Shown here: piece by piece, positions 20,374 through 29,843 of the stretch | How the letters are laid out: every line of letters begins with the position of its first letter | Numbering within the stretch: the first letter of the stretch is position 1 | Assembly: GCF_000744225.1 (NCBI RefSeq) | Contig: NZ_JQLN01000005.1 | Coordinates: forward strand, 744,001-808,000 | Source: Kitasatospora mediocidica KCTC 9733 | GTDB lineage: Bacteria; Actinomycetota; Actinomycetes; Streptomycetales; Streptomycetaceae | Length of the DNA: 64,000 nucleotides | Reading direction: 5' to 3' | Notes under the pieces: model-generated | Told to the model about the DNA's origin: nothing | The model's input: the letters and a program-made list of their open reading frames with translations, nothing else | The model's database searches: none | Program-made: the position numbers and the translations under genes

Positions 20374-23175
20374 GTGACCGCTCAGGTCCCCACCCCGGCC
20401 GACCACCCGAGTGCCGATCCGGCCGCCGACAATGCCGCCCTGCGCGCCGACATCCGCAGACTCGGCGACCTGCTCGGCGAGACGCTGGTACGCCAGGAGG
20501 GCCAGGAGCTCCTCGACCTGGTCGAACAGGTACGTCAGCTGACGCGCACGGACGGCGAGGCCGCCGCGCGGCTGCTCGCGGAGATCGACCTGGAGACCGC
20601 GGCCAAGCTCGTCCGCGCCTTCTCCACCTACTTCCACCTCGCCAACGTCACCGAACAGGTGCACCGCGGCCGCGAGTTCGCCACCCGCCGGGCCCGCGAG
20701 GGCTCGCTCCTGGCGCAGACCGCCGACCAGCTCGCCGAGGCGGACCCCAAGCACCTCGCGGACACCCTGGCCAATCTGGCGGTCCGTCCGGTCTTCACCG
20801 CGCACCCCACCGAGGCGGCCCGCCGCAGCGTGCTCAACAAGCTCCGCCGGATCGGCGAGTTGCTGGAGCGCATCCACCGCGAGCACGTCGCCTCCGGGCT
20901 GTCCACCCACGACCCGGTCCGGCACAGCTCCGCCAAGCGCTCCGCCGACCGCCGGCTCGCCGAGGTGATCGACCTGCTCTGGCAGACCGACGAGCTGCGG
21001 ATCGCCCGTCCCGAGCCCACCGACGAGGCCCGCAACGCCGTCTACTACCTGGACGAGCTCTACCGCGAGGCCGTCCCCGAGGTGCTGGAGGAGCTGCACG
21101 AGGAGCTGGCCCGGGTCGGTCTCACGCTGCCCGACGGCGTCCGCCCGCTGACCTTCGGCAGCTGGATCGGCGGCGACCGGGACGGCAATCCCAACGTCAC
21201 CCCGCAGGTCACCTGGGACGTGCTGAACCTCCAGCACGAGTACGGCATCAAGGACGCCCTGGCGGCCGTGGACGACCTGCGCAACTCGCTCTCCACCTCG
21301 GTCCGCCTCGCCGGCGCCTCCGCCGAGCTGCTCGAGTCGCTGGACGCCGACCTCAAGCTGCTCCCCGAGCTCAGCCCGCGCTACAAGCGGATGAACGCCG
21401 AGGAGCCCTACCGCCTGAAGGCCACCTGCGTCCGGCTCAAGCTGGAGAACACCCGCGAGCGCCTGGCCAACGGCACCCCGCACATCCCCGGCCGCGACTA
21501 CCTGGGCACCCGCGGGCTGATCTCCGACCTCAAGCTGATCCAGGACTCGCTGCGCGGCCACCGCGGCGAGCTGATCGCCGACGGCCGGCTCGCCCGGGCG
21601 ATCCGCACGGTCGAGGCGTTCGGCCTCCAGCTGGCGACCATGGACGTCCGCGAGCACGCCGAGGCGCACCACCACGCGCTCGGCCAGCTCTTCGACCGGC
21701 TCGGCGAGGAGGCCTGGCGCTACGCCGACATGCCGCGCGAGTACCGGCAGAAGCTCCTCGCCAAGGAGCTGCGCTCGCGCCGCCCGCTGGCGCCCACCCC
21801 GGCCCCGCTGGACGCGGCCGGCACCAAGACGCTGGGCGTCTTCAACACGATCCGCGAGGGCTTCGAGCGGTTCGGCGACGAGATCGTCGAGAGCTACATC
21901 ATCTCGATGTGCCAGGGCGCCGACGACGTCTTCGCCGCCACCGTGCTGGCCCGTGAGGCCGGCCTGATCGACCTGCACGCCGGGATCGCCACCATTGGCA
22001 TCGTGCCGCTGCTGGAGACCACCGACGAGCTCCAGCAGGCCGACCGGATCCTCGACGAGATGCTCTCCGACCCGTCGTACCGCCTGCTGGTCTCGCTGCG
22101 CGGGGACATCCAGGAGGTCATGCTCGGGTACTCGGACTCCTCCAAGTTCGGCGGCATCACCACCTCCCAGTGGGAGATCCACCGCGCCCAGCGCCGGCTG
22201 CGCGACGTCGCCCACCGCTACGGCATCCGGCTGCGGCTCTTCCACGGCCGGGGCGGCACCGTCGGCCGCGGCGGCGGCCCCTCGCACGAGGCGATCCTCG
22301 CCCAGCCCTGGGGCACCCTGGAGGGCGAGATCAAGGTGACCGAGCAGGGCGAGGTGATCTCCGACAAGTACCTGCTCCCCTCGCTCGCCCGGGAGAACCT
22401 GGAGCTGACCCTCTCCGCCACGCTGGCCGCCTCCGCGCTGCACACCTCGCCGCGCCAGGCCCCCGAGGAGCTGGCCCGCTGGGACGCCGCGATGGACCAG
22501 GTCTCGGAAGCGGCGCACACCGCCTACCGCGCGCTGGTCGAGCAGGAGGACCTGCCGAAGTACTTCTTCGCGGCCACCCCGGTCGACCAGCTCGCCTCGC
22601 TGCACCTGGGCTCGCGCCCGTCCCGCCGCCCGGACTCCGGCGCGGGCCTGGACGGCCTGCGGGCCATCCCGTGGGTCTTCGGCTGGACCCAGTCGCGGCA
22701 GATCGTCCCCGGCTGGTTCGGCGTCGGCTCAGGCCTCGCCGCCGCCCGTGAGGCGGGGCTGGGCGACGTGCTGGACGAGATGCACGGCAACTGGCACTTC
22801 TTCCAGAACTTCCTGTCCAACGTCGCGATGACGCTGGCCAAGACCGACCTGCGGATCGCCCGGCACTACGTCGAGACCCTGGTCCCGGCCGAGCTCCAGC
22901 ACGTGTTCGACCAGATCACCGCCGAGCACGACCTCACCCTGAAGGAGGTCCTGCGTCTCACCGGTGAGAGCGAACTGCTGGAGTCGAACGACGTGTTGAA
23001 GCAGACCTTCACGGTCCGCGACGCCTATCTGGACCCGATCTCCTACCTCCAGGTCGCCCTGCTCCGCCGTCAGCGCGAGGACGTCGCGGCGGGCCTGCCG
23101 GAGGACCCGCTGCGCGCCCGGGCCCTGCTGCTGACCGTCAACGGCATCGCCGCCGGCCTGCGCAACACCGGCTGA
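20374..23175 (+). CDS. ppc: Phosphoenolpyruvate carboxylase
   Basis: This enzyme converts PEP and bicarbonate to oxaloacetate, the anaplerotic feed of the citric acid cycle. The 933-residue protein carries the catalytic histidine in [15 protein letters not shown], the second active-site loop [38 protein letters not shown], and the C-terminal LRNTG where many homologues have QNTG. GTG at 20374 with AGGGAG upstream is the start; a TATATT -10-like element at 20309-20314 is the only promoter hint. It is divergent from the sensor kinase and ends in an exceptionally long hairpin. The assignment is secure. Confidence 0.97.
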   Translation: MTAQVPTPADHPSADPAADNAALRADIRRLGDLLGETLVRQEGQELLDLVEQVRQLTRTDGEAAARLLAEIDLETAAKLVRAFSTYFHLANVTEQVHRGREFATRRAREGSLLAQTADQLAEADPKHLADTLANLAVRPVFTAHPTEAARRSVLNKLRRIGELLERIHREHVASGLSTHDPVRHSSAKRSADRRLAEVIDLLWQTDELRIARPEPTDEARNAVYYLDELYREAVPEVLEELHEELARVGLTLPDGVRPLTFGSWIGGDRDGNPNVTPQVTWDVLNLQHEYGIKDALAAVDDLRNSLSTSVRLAGASAELLESLDADLKLLPELSPRYKRMNAEEPYRLKATCVRLKLENTRERLANGTPHIPGRDYLGTRGLISDLKLIQDSLRGHRGELIADGRLARAIRTVEAFGLQLATMDVREHAEAHHHALGQLFDRLGEEAWRYADMPREYRQKLLAKELRSRRPLAPTPAPLDAAGTKTLGVFNTIREGFERFGDEIVESYIISMCQGADDVFAATVLAREAGLIDLHAGIATIGIVPLLETTDELQQADRILDEMLSDPSYRLLVSLRGDIQEVMLGYSDSSKFGGITTSQWEIHRAQRRLRDVAHRYGIRLRLFHGRGGTVGRGGGPSHEAILAQPWGTLEGEIKVTEQGEVISDKYLLPSLARENLELTLSATLAASALHTSPRQAPEELARWDAAMDQVSEAAHTAYRALVEQEDLPKYFFAATPVDQLASLHLGSRPSRRPDSGAGLDGLRAIPWVFGWTQSRQIVPGWFGVGSGLAAAREAGLGDVLDEMHGNWHFFQNFLSNVAMTLAKTDLRIARHYVETLVPAELQHVFDQITAEHDLTLKEVLRLTGESELLESNDVLKQTFTVRDAYLDPISYLQVALLRRQREDVAAGLPEDPLRARALLLTVNGIAAGLRNTG

Positions 23176-23185
23176 CCGGACGGCG

Positions 23186-23236
23186 GTACGACGGTGGCGG
23201 CCCACCCCTCCCCGGGGTGGGCCGCCACCGTCGTAC
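23186..23236. terminator. Perfect 23-bp hairpin between ppc and the convergent gene
   Basis: The arms at 23186-23208 and 23214-23236 are perfectly complementary over 23 bp with a 5-nt loop. It begins 11 nt after the ppc stop and lies 18 nt from the stop of the convergent gene, so it should end both transcripts. Confidence 0.9.
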
Positions 23237-23253
23237 GTGCGGGCGCGGGCGCG

Positions 23254-23985
23254 TCAGTCCTCGGCGGGCTTGCCCCGGAAGCGGCGCTTGAGCCAGAGTG
23301 CGCCGCCGCCGCCGGCGACCAGCAGGCCGCCGCCTACCGCGAACAGGCCCGTGTCGTCGCCCAGGTTGCCGATGAAGCTGTCGGCCAGGACGGTGGCGGT
23401 CGGGCCGCCGGCCGAGGTGGCCGAGGGCGAGGGCTGCGGGGCGTCACCCAGCTGTGCGCTGACCGTGCTCACCTCGGGGGCCGCCTGGTGGCCGCGGCCG
23501 ACGCCGCGCGAGCCGCCCGTCCCCGTCATCGCGACCCGGGTGGTGCTGGCCGAGGCGGACGGCGAGGGCGTCGGCGTCGCGGGGCAGTCGTCGGAGCCGG
23601 GCTCGGCGGACGCGGTCGGTGTCGCCTGCGGCTCGCCGGAGTGCGAGGGCGAGGCCGCCTCAGTGGGCGAGGCCGTCGGCTGCGGCGGGCAGGACGGCGA
23701 GGCGGTGGCCGAGGCGGACGGCGGCGGGGTCGCCGGCGACGAGGCGCCACCGGCCGGGCCGGCCGGCGCGTTGCTCTGCCGCGCCGGAGCCGACGGCGGC
23801 GGCCCGGCGGCCGTGGCCGAGGGCTGGCCGGCCACGCCGGTGACCGAGGGGCTCGGGGAGGGTACCGGGTCGGCGGCCGCGAGCGACGCTCCCGCCAGCA
23901 GGGTCCCACTGATCGTCAACAACCAACCGCCGGCCGCCCAGGCCGTACGCCACCGCAACTGCCCTGCGCCCACCAGCGCCCCCAT
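23254..23985 (-). CDS. Secreted Ser/Thr/Pro-rich membrane-anchored protein
   Basis: A signal-peptide-like N-terminus (TAWAAGGWLLTISGTLLAGA) is followed by about 170 residues of low-complexity Ser/Pro/Thr/Ala. A C-terminal hydrophobic helix (GLFAVGGGLLVAGGGGALWL) with the basic tail KRRFRGKPAED closes it. The tail looks like a sortase-substrate anchor, but no LPxTG or LAxTG motif precedes it, so it is more likely simply membrane-anchored. A rich supply of Ser/Thr suggests O-mannosylation, and a mannosyltransferase gene lies in this window. It lies 116 bp downstream of pth. The ATG at 23985 is uncertain because GGGAG sits too close; GTG codons at 24021 and 23973 are alternatives. Confidence 0.7.
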   Translation of the reverse strand: MGALVGAGQLRWRTAWAAGGWLLTISGTLLAGASLAAADPVPSPSPSVTGVAGQPSATAAGPPPSAPARQSNAPAGPAGGASSPATPPPSASATASPSCPPQPTASPTEAASPSHSGEPQATPTASAEPGSDDCPATPTPSPSASASTTRVAMTGTGGSRGVGRGHQAAPEVSTVSAQLGDAPQPSPSATSAGGPTATVLADSFIGNLGDDTGLFAVGGGLLVAGGGGALWLKRRFRGKPAED

Positions 23986-24101
23986 CTCCCAAAGTCCGGC
24001 TCGACCGTACCCGATCGGCACGGACCGCCGGCCTCCGAATCAGGGGCTGCGGGGAAGAGTTGTACGACTGTTGTCACACCTGTCACACGGGCCCCGGAGG
24101 G

Positions 24102-24683
24102 TCAGGTGTTGTAGGTGCCCTGGGCCCGTTCCAGACCCTCCGTCAGCAGCGCTTCCACCGCGTCGGCCGACCGGTCGACGAACCAGTCGAGCTCCTTGCG
24201 CTCGGTCGAGGAGAAGTCCTTGAGGACGAAGTCCGCGACCTCCATCCGCCCCGGCGGACGCCCCACGCCGCAGCGCACCCGGTAGTAGCCGGGGCCGAGC
24301 GACTTGGTGATCGACTTCAGGCCGTTGTGGCCGTTGTCGCCGCCGCCGAGCTTGAGCCGCAGGGTCGCGTAGTCGATGTCCAGCTCGTCGTGGACCGCCA
24401 CGATCGCACTGGTGGGCGCCTTGTAGAAGTCGCGCAGCCCGGTCACCGGACCGCCCGAGAGGTTCATGAAGGTCATCGGCTTGGCCAGCACCACCCGCTG
24501 CCCGGCCAGCCGGCCCTCGGCGATCTGGGCCCGGCTCTTGTGCGCCTTGAACTTCGCGCCGATCCGCTGGGCCAACAGGTCGACGACCATGAACCCGATG
24601 TTGTGCCGGTTGCGGGCGTAGCCCTCCCCCGGGTTTCCCAGACCGGCGATCAGCCAGGGCCCTGTGTACGCGTCGTCACTCAT
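24102..24683 (-). CDS. pth: Peptidyl-tRNA hydrolase
   Basis: Pth recycles peptidyl-tRNA that drops off the ribosome. The 193-residue protein has the family start ([20 protein letters not shown], with the catalytic His in RHNIG), [14 protein letters not shown], the catalytic Asp region [15 protein letters not shown], and [20 protein letters not shown] precedes the ATG. It is downstream of rplY on the same strand, separated by a strong terminator. Confidence 0.97.
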   Translation of the reverse strand: MSDDAYTGPWLIAGLGNPGEGYARNRHNIGFMVVDLLAQRIGAKFKAHKSRAQIAEGRLAGQRVVLAKPMTFMNLSGGPVTGLRDFYKAPTSAIVAVHDELDIDYATLRLKLGGGDNGHNGLKSITKSLGPGYYRVRCGVGRPPGRMEVADFVLKDFSSTERKELDWFVDRSADAVEALLTEGLERAQGTYNT

Positions 24684-24722
24684 GTGTCCTCCTCCTGCGG
24701 CTCACCGACATCATTCCGGACG

Positions 24723-24770
24723 TGCCGCTGCCCCGGCTCCCACCACGAGGGGGGAGCCGGGGCAGCGGCA
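24723..24770 (-). terminator. rplY terminator
   Basis: A perfect 19-bp stem (24723-24741 with 24752-24770) and 10-nt loop begin 14 nt past the rplY stop and lie upstream of pth. Because pth follows in the same direction, it either has its own promoter or depends on read-through. Confidence 0.85.
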
Positions 24771-24784
24771 GGTCACACCGGGAC

Positions 24785-25375
24785 TCAGGCGCTCGCGGCC
24801 TCGTCGGCGGCCTCGGCGTCCGCGTCGGCCTGCGAGGCCTGGGCGCCGATGACCTGCAGCACGACGGTGTCGGCCTCGACACCCAGCTTGGTGCCCTTGG
24901 GGAGCTCGATGTCACCGGCGAGGATGGAGGCACCGGCCTCCAGGCCCTGGATCGAGACCGTGACGGACTCGGGCAGGTGGGTGGCCTCGGCCTCGACCGG
25001 GAGGTTGTTCAGGACGTGCTCGACCAGGTTGCCGCCCGGGGCCAGCTCGCCCTCGGTCAGCACCGGGATCTCGACCGAGACGGTCTCGCCGCGCTTCACC
25101 AGCAGCAGGTCGACGTGCTCGATCGAGCGCTTGATGGCCTCACGCTGGACGGCCTTCGGCAGGACGAACTCGTCCTTGCCCTCGATCGGGACGACCAGCA
25201 GGGCGTTCGGGGTCTTGAGCGCCATCATCAGGGCGTGGCTCGGCAGGTTCAGGTGAACCGGAGCGTGGCCGTGACCGTAGACGACACCGGGAACGAAGCC
25301 GGCGCGACGCGCACGACGGGCGGCACCCTTGCCGAACTCGTTGCGGGGCTCGGCGGCAAGGCGGATCTCGGACAC
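24785..25375 (-). CDS. rplY: 50S ribosomal protein L25/general stress protein Ctc
   Basis: L25 binds 5S rRNA; the long form with a C-terminal domain is the CTC type. The 196-residue protein has the L25 domain (RNEFGKGAARRARRAGFVPG, VVYG) and then the TL5/CTC C-terminal beta domain (EIPVLTEGE, LVEHVLNNLPVEA), with an acidic Ala/Asp/Glu tail. GTG at 25375 (VSEIRLAAEPR) with GAGGAG 9 nt upstream is the start; the frame is open 18 codons further without similarity. It lies downstream of prs. Confidence 0.95.
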   Translation of the reverse strand: MSEIRLAAEPRNEFGKGAARRARRAGFVPGVVYGHGHAPVHLNLPSHALMMALKTPNALLVVPIEGKDEFVLPKAVQREAIKRSIEHVDLLLVKRGETVSVEIPVLTEGELAPGGNLVEHVLNNLPVEAEATHLPESVTVSIQGLEAGASILAGDIELPKGTKLGVEADTVVLQVIGAQASQADADAEAADEAASA

Positions 25376-25700
25376 GACTGCACTCCTCGTGGGACTGACG
25401 CGGGGGTGCAGCACTCGTACGGTGGTCATACGAGGCCCGGAAAGCCAGAAGCCGCCGGGACCACACCCTCAAGAATGTTGGGGGGTCCGCTCGGCGGCGG
25501 GACGACTCTGCCGACAACCGGTCGTACCGGCCGCGGCAGCGCGTCGATCACGGAGGCGGGCACCCGAATGGGCGCACGGCTTCCCTCGCCGAGCAGTCTC
25601 ACGAGTCTAACCGCACCAGTCGTCAACCGTGAAATCGGCCCCGCTCCGCACCCCCCGCAGAGGGCGTGGAACGGGGCCGACCTGACGACGGGTCAGGCGA
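25376..25700. other. 325-bp gap between prs and rplY
   Basis: The gap holds the prs terminator hairpin (25635-25680) and presumably the rplY promoter. TTGACG and TAGACT elements on the minus strand near 25600-25625 are only 11 bp apart, so they do not form a standard promoter. No coding region is visible. Confidence 0.5.
25635..25680 (-). terminator. prs terminator
   Basis: TCGGCCCCG (25635-25643) pairs with CGGGGCCGA (25672-25680), and further imperfect pairs lie inside. It begins 20 nt past the prs stop. Confidence 0.65.
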
Positions 25701-26678
25701 TCAGTGCACGCCCTCGAAGAGGCTGGTGACCGAACCCTCTTCGAAGACCTCGCGGATCGCGGCGGCGATCGACGGGGCGATGGAGAGCGTGGTGACCTTG
25801 TCGAGCTGGAGCTCGGCGGGGGTCGGCAGCGTGTTGGTGAAGACGAACTCGCTGACCCGGGAGTTCTTCAGCCGGTCCGCGGCGGGCCCGGAGAGCACAC
25901 CGTGGGTGGCGGCCACGATGACGTCCGCGGCGCCGTTCTCGAAGAGCGCGTCGGCGGCGGCGCAGATCGTGCCGGCCGTGTCGATCATGTCGTCGACCAG
26001 GACGCAGACCCGGCCCTTGACGTCACCGACCACCTCGGCGGAGAGGATGGTGTTGGCCTGGCTCATGTCCCGGCGCTTGTGGATGATCGCCAGCGGGGCG
26101 TCCAGCCGGTCGCACCACTGGTCGGCAACCTTCACCCGGCCGGCGTCCGGCGAGACGATGGTCAGCTTGGAGCGGTCGACCTTGCCGCCCACGTAGTCGC
26201 AGAGCATCGGCAGTGCGAACAGGTGGTCCACCGGCCCGGAGAAGAAGCCCTGGATCTGCGCGGTGTGCAGGTCCACCGCCATGATCCGGTCGGCGCCGGC
26301 GCTGGCCAGCAGGTCGGCGATCAGGCGGGCCGAGATCGGCTCACGGCCCAGGTGCTTCTTGTCCTGCCGGGCGTAGCCGTAGAACGGCAGGATCGCCGTG
26401 ATGCTCCGCGCGGAGGCCCGCTTCAGAGCATCGATCATGATCAGCTGTTCCATGATCCACTGGTTGATGGGAGCCGTGTGGCTCTGCATCACGAAACAGT
26501 CCGCACCACGGGCGGAGTCCAGGAAGCGGACGTAGATCTCGCCGTTGGCGAAGTCCAGAGCCTTGGTCGGGACCAGTTCGGTACCCAGCGCCTCCGCAAC
26601 CTCCTTCGCCAGCTCGGGGTGGGCACGGCCGGAGAAGAGCTTCAGTTTCTTCTCACCCGACGTCGTGATCCCGCTCAC
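25701..26678 (-). CDS. prs: Ribose-phosphate pyrophosphokinase
   Basis: Prs makes PRPP from ribose 5-phosphate and ATP for nucleotide, histidine and tryptophan synthesis. The 325-residue protein has the class I features: FSGRAHPELAKEVAEALG, FANGEIYVRF, the ATP/metal loop YARQDKKHLGREPISARL, and the PRPP-binding motif VLVDDMIDTAGTI. GTG at 26678 with GAGGAG upstream is the start. It lies downstream of glmU on the same strand after a 203-bp gap. The assignment is secure. Confidence 0.97.
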   Translation of the reverse strand: MSGITTSGEKKLKLFSGRAHPELAKEVAEALGTELVPTKALDFANGEIYVRFLDSARGADCFVMQSHTAPINQWIMEQLIMIDALKRASARSITAILPFYGYARQDKKHLGREPISARLIADLLASAGADRIMAVDLHTAQIQGFFSGPVDHLFALPMLCDYVGGKVDRSKLTIVSPDAGRVKVADQWCDRLDAPLAIIHKRRDMSQANTILSAEVVGDVKGRVCVLVDDMIDTAGTICAAADALFENGAADVIVAATHGVLSGPAADRLKNSRVSEFVFTNTLPTPAELQLDKVTTLSIAPSIAAAIREVFEEGSVTSLFEGVH

Positions 26679-26723
26679 TGCACCGTCTCCTCGTATTACT
26701 GCCGCACGGTCCCGGCGCGCCGC

Positions 26724-26748
26724 ACCCGGGCAGCGAGGCCGCCCGGGT
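26724..26748 (-). terminator. Hairpin between glmU and prs
   Basis: An 8-bp perfect stem (26724-26731 with 26741-26748) with a 9-nt loop lies between the two genes, nearer to prs. It may be a weak terminator or a leader structure of prs. Confidence 0.35.
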
Positions 26749-26881
26749 CGGTGGTCGACAGGGAATGGGGGTACGCCTCGTCCGGGCCACAGCCCCACGG
26801 CGCACGTATGTACTCCAGGTTACGCGCCCGCTCGGAAAGCGTCCGTCCCGGGACCGCTGCTCGGGTGCCCCGGCCGTCGGC

Positions 26882-28339
26882 TCAGGCCTCCGCAGCCCCA
26901 CCGAGCGCATCGGCCGCGGCCTGCGCCGACACCGTACCGGGGCGCTTGCGCGCCACCCAGCCCTCGATGTTGCGCTGCGGCGCGCGGCTCACGCCGAGTG
27001 CGCCGGCGGGCACGTCCTGGCTGATCACCGAGCCCCCGGCGGTGTAAGCACCGTCACCCACCGTGACTGGTGCCACCAGCATGTTGTCCACGCCGATCCG
27101 GGCGTGCGCACCGATCACCGTGCGGTTCTTGTTCACACCGTCCCAGTTGGCCGTCACCGTCGCGGCGCCGATGTTCGCGCCCTCGCCGACCTCGGCGTCG
27201 CCCAGGTAGGACAGGTGCGGCACCTTGGCGCCGGCGCCGATCTGCGACTTCTTGATCTCGACGAACGTCCCGACCTTGGCCTTGGCGCCCACCCGCACAC
27301 CGCCGCGCAGGTACGCGTACGGGCCGACGGTGGCGCCCTCGGCGATCTCCGCCCGGTCGGCCGTGGTGTTGCTCACATGGGCGCCGGCGCCCACCACGGT
27401 GTCGGTCAGCGTGCAGTTCGGGCCCACCTCGCAGCCCTCGCCCAGATGGGTGGCGCCGTGCAGCTGGGTGTTCGGCAGCACCACCGCGTCGGGCCGGTAG
27501 GTCACCTCGACGTCGAACCAGGTGGTCGCCGGGTCCACCACGGTGACGCCCTCGCGCATCGCGCGCTCGACCAGGCGGGCGTTCAGCAGCCGGCGGGCCT
27601 CGGCCAGCTGGACCCGGTCGTTGATGCCCAGGATGTCGCGGAAGTCCTCGGCGACCACGGCGCCGACCCGGTGGCCCGAGGTGCGCAGGATCGCCAGGGT
27701 GTCGGTGAGGTACTCCTCGCCCTGGGCGTTGTCGGTGCCGAGCCGGCCCAGCGCCTCGGCCAGCAGCTTGCCCTCGAAGGCGTAGACGCCGGAGTTGATC
27801 TCGGTGATCGCGCGCTGGGCGTCGTCGGCGTCCTTGTGCTCGACGATCGCGGTGACCGCGCCGCCGACGGCGTCGCGCAGGATCCGGCCGTAACCGGTCG
27901 GGTCCGGCACCTCGGCGGTCAGCACGGTGACGCCGTTGCCCTCGACGGCGTGCCGCTCGGCCAGCGCGCGCAGGGTGGCACCGGTGAGCAGCGGGGTGTC
28001 CCCGGTGGTGACGATGACGGTGCCGTCCAGCGCCGTCCCGTCGGCGGCCAGCGCGTCCAGCGCGGAGCGCGCGGCGCTGCCGGTGCCGTTCTGGTCCCGC
28101 TGCACGGCGGCCAGCACGCCCGGGTACGACTGCGCCAGGTGCTCCTCCACCAGCGCGCGCTGGTGGCCGACCACGACCACCAGACGACGCGGCGCCAGCT
28201 CCTGGGCGGCGCTCACCACGTGGCCCAGCAGGCTTCGCCCGCAGACCGGGTGCAGCACCTTGGGCAGCGCCTTCGACTTCATCCGGGAGCCCTCGCCGGC
28301 GGCGAGTACGACAACGGCGGCGGGGGAGTTGGCACTCAC
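26882..28339 (-). CDS. glmU: Bifunctional UDP-GlcNAc pyrophosphorylase/GlcN-1-P acetyltransferase
   Basis: GlmU makes UDP-N-acetylglucosamine for peptidoglycan. The N-terminal uridylyltransferase domain carries VVLAAGEGSRMKSKALPKVL and GDTPLLTGATL. The C-terminal left-handed beta-helix acetyltransferase carries the hexapeptide repeats (CEVGPNCTLTDTVVGAGAHV) and GVNKNRTVIGAHARIG. The 485-residue length is normal for actinobacteria. GTG at 28339 has AAGGAG 8 nt upstream. tRNA-Gln lies 200 bp upstream on the same strand, an arrangement I recall from streptomycetes. Confidence 0.96.
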   Translation of the reverse strand: MSANSPAAVVVLAAGEGSRMKSKALPKVLHPVCGRSLLGHVVSAAQELAPRRLVVVVGHQRALVEEHLAQSYPGVLAAVQRDQNGTGSAARSALDALAADGTALDGTVIVTTGDTPLLTGATLRALAERHAVEGNGVTVLTAEVPDPTGYGRILRDAVGGAVTAIVEHKDADDAQRAITEINSGVYAFEGKLLAEALGRLGTDNAQGEEYLTDTLAILRTSGHRVGAVVAEDFRDILGINDRVQLAEARRLLNARLVERAMREGVTVVDPATTWFDVEVTYRPDAVVLPNTQLHGATHLGEGCEVGPNCTLTDTVVGAGAHVSNTTADRAEIAEGATVGPYAYLRGGVRVGAKAKVGTFVEIKKSQIGAGAKVPHLSYLGDAEVGEGANIGAATVTANWDGVNKNRTVIGAHARIGVDNMLVAPVTVGDGAYTAGGSVISQDVPAGALGVSRAPQRNIEGWVARKRPGTVSAQAAADALGGAAEA

Positions 28340-28537
28340 GCGGGAGGCTCCTTGGGAGGGGTGGCCGGAGGGCGGGGAAAGTCCGGTGCGCAGCTCCGCA
28401 CGCCCGCACTCGGACCAGTTCAGAGAATAACCGTGACCGACCTGGGCGATGACACCAAGTCGCTCCGGGGGGGGATCGTCCGGACGGGCCCGGGCGAGGA
28501 AAGCCGGGGCCTGACGACCCCGGCCCCACGTGACACG

Positions 28538-28610
28538 CTCCGCCGGTTGGATTCGAACCAACACTGCAAGGCTTCAAAGGCCTGCGGGCTGCCGATTACC
28601 CCACGGCGGA
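28538..28610 (-). tRNA. tRNA-Gln (anticodon TTG)
   Basis: The 73-nt cloverleaf has a 7-bp acceptor stem, GGGT/GCCC D stem, T arm GTTGG-TTCGAAT-CCAAC and anticodon loop CTTTGAA, giving TTG for glutamine. The discriminator is G, as expected for Gln, and the CCA end is not encoded. The base pair 27-43 of the anticodon stem appears as a C-U mismatch. Confidence 0.9.
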
Positions 28611-28781
28611 CAGCTGCTCAGACCATACCGGAGACGCACCCCGGCTGGGTATTGACTCCCGCGCCCGGTACAGGACCCGCACCGGTCCCACGACGGCCTC
28701 CGGCTGTTCACCCGACGGCGCCGCCAGGCGTGCGCCGACGGCCGACGCGGCCGCGTCGCACTTCCCATGGGGGTCGCACTG

Positions 28782-28801
28782 AACCTACGATGCCGTAGGT
28801 T
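28782..28801. promoter_or_regulatory. Perfect palindromic operator before the desaturase gene
   Basis: AACCTACG-N4-CGTAGGTT is a perfect inverted repeat with 8-bp arms, 53 bp upstream of the desaturase start; another half-site CGTAGG follows at 28809-28814. This form is typical of TetR-family operators that control lipid genes. The TetR gene directly downstream of the desaturase is the obvious candidate regulator. Confidence 0.65.
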
Positions 28802-28854
28802 ACGCAGACGTAGGGCCGTCCGCTCTGTCCAGTTTCCTCCCTCAAGGGACCCTT

Positions 28855-29817
28855 ATGACCATGCAGGCCAGTGAAGCGCGCCCCGACGCCACACCTGTCC
28901 CCGCCTCGCAGATCTCCGCCACCCGTGGCGGGGAGAAGCAGGGGCGCGCCGAGCGGATCGCCCTCGGCCTCTTCATCGCCCTGCCGTTCGTCGCCCTGCT
29001 CGCCGCCGTCCCGGTGGCCTGGGGCTGGGGGCTGGGCTGGACCGACGTCGCGATCGCGACGGTCATGTACTTCGCCACCTGCCACGGCATCACGGTCGGC
29101 TTCCACCGCTTCTTCACGCACCGCTCCTTCAAGACCAACCGTGCGCTGAAGATCACGATGGCGGTGGCCGGCAGCCTGGCCATCGAGGGCCCGGTGGTGC
29201 GCTGGGTGGCCGACCACCGCAGGCACCACAAGTTCTCCGACAAGGACGGCGACCCGCACTCGCCCTGGCGCTACGGCGAGACGCTGCCCGCGTTGCTCAA
29301 GGGCCTGTGGTGGGCGCACATGGGGTGGCTCTTCGACGAGGAGCAGACCCCGCAGCACATCTACGCACCCGATCTGGTGAAGGACCCCGACATCCGGGCC
29401 GTCTCCCGGCTCTTCTGGCTCTGGACGACGATCTCGATGCTGCTGCCGCCGCTGGTGGGCGGGCTGATCGGGATGAGCTGGCACGGTGCGCTGACCGCCT
29501 TCTTCTGGGGCTCGCTGGTGCGGGTCTCGCTGCTGCACCACGTGACCTGGTCGATCAACTCGATCTGCCACGCGGTGGGCGCGCGCCCGTTCAAGTCGCG
29601 TGACCGCTCCGGCAACGTGTGGTGGCTGGCCGTGCTCTCCTGCGGCGAGTCCTGGCACAACCTGCACCACGCGGACCCGACCTCGGCCCGGCACGGCGTG
29701 CTGCGCGGGCAGGTCGACTCCTCGGCCCGGCTGATCCGCTGGTTCGAGCAGGCCGGCTGGGCGCGGGACGTCCGCTGGCCCGACGCCGAGCGCATCGACG
29801 CCCGCCGCACCGCATGA
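28855..29817 (+). CDS. Acyl-CoA/acyl-lipid delta-9-type fatty acid desaturase
   Basis: This 320-residue integral membrane di-iron desaturase has the three histidine boxes: HRFFTH (in VGFHRFFTHRSF), HRRHH (in VADHRRHHKFSD) and HNLHH (in ESWHNLHHADP), with an extra LLHHVTWSINSICH. Four membrane helices lie in two pairs (about residues 38-75 and 180-215). It introduces a double bond into saturated acyl chains and so adjusts membrane fluidity. AAGGGA precedes the ATG. It carries a palindromic operator upstream and is followed 26 bp later by a TetR regulator, so the pair is probably autoregulated. Confidence 0.93.
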   Translation: MTMQASEARPDATPVPASQISATRGGEKQGRAERIALGLFIALPFVALLAAVPVAWGWGLGWTDVAIATVMYFATCHGITVGFHRFFTHRSFKTNRALKITMAVAGSLAIEGPVVRWVADHRRHHKFSDKDGDPHSPWRYGETLPALLKGLWWAHMGWLFDEEQTPQHIYAPDLVKDPDIRAVSRLFWLWTTISMLLPPLVGGLIGMSWHGALTAFFWGSLVRVSLLHHVTWSINSICHAVGARPFKSRDRSGNVWWLAVLSCGESWHNLHHADPTSARHGVLRGQVDSSARLIRWFEQAGWARDVRWPDAERIDARRTA

Positions 29818-29843
29818 CCCGGCGACTACAGCATGATGGAGGG

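Noticed and set aside
23254..23985. Sortase-anchored surface protein
   Set aside because: It has a C-terminal helix and basic tail, but there is no LPxTG or LAxTG motif before the helix.
25596..25627. Promoter from TTGACG and TAGACT before rplY
   Set aside because: The elements are only 11 bp apart, too close for a sigma-70-type promoter.
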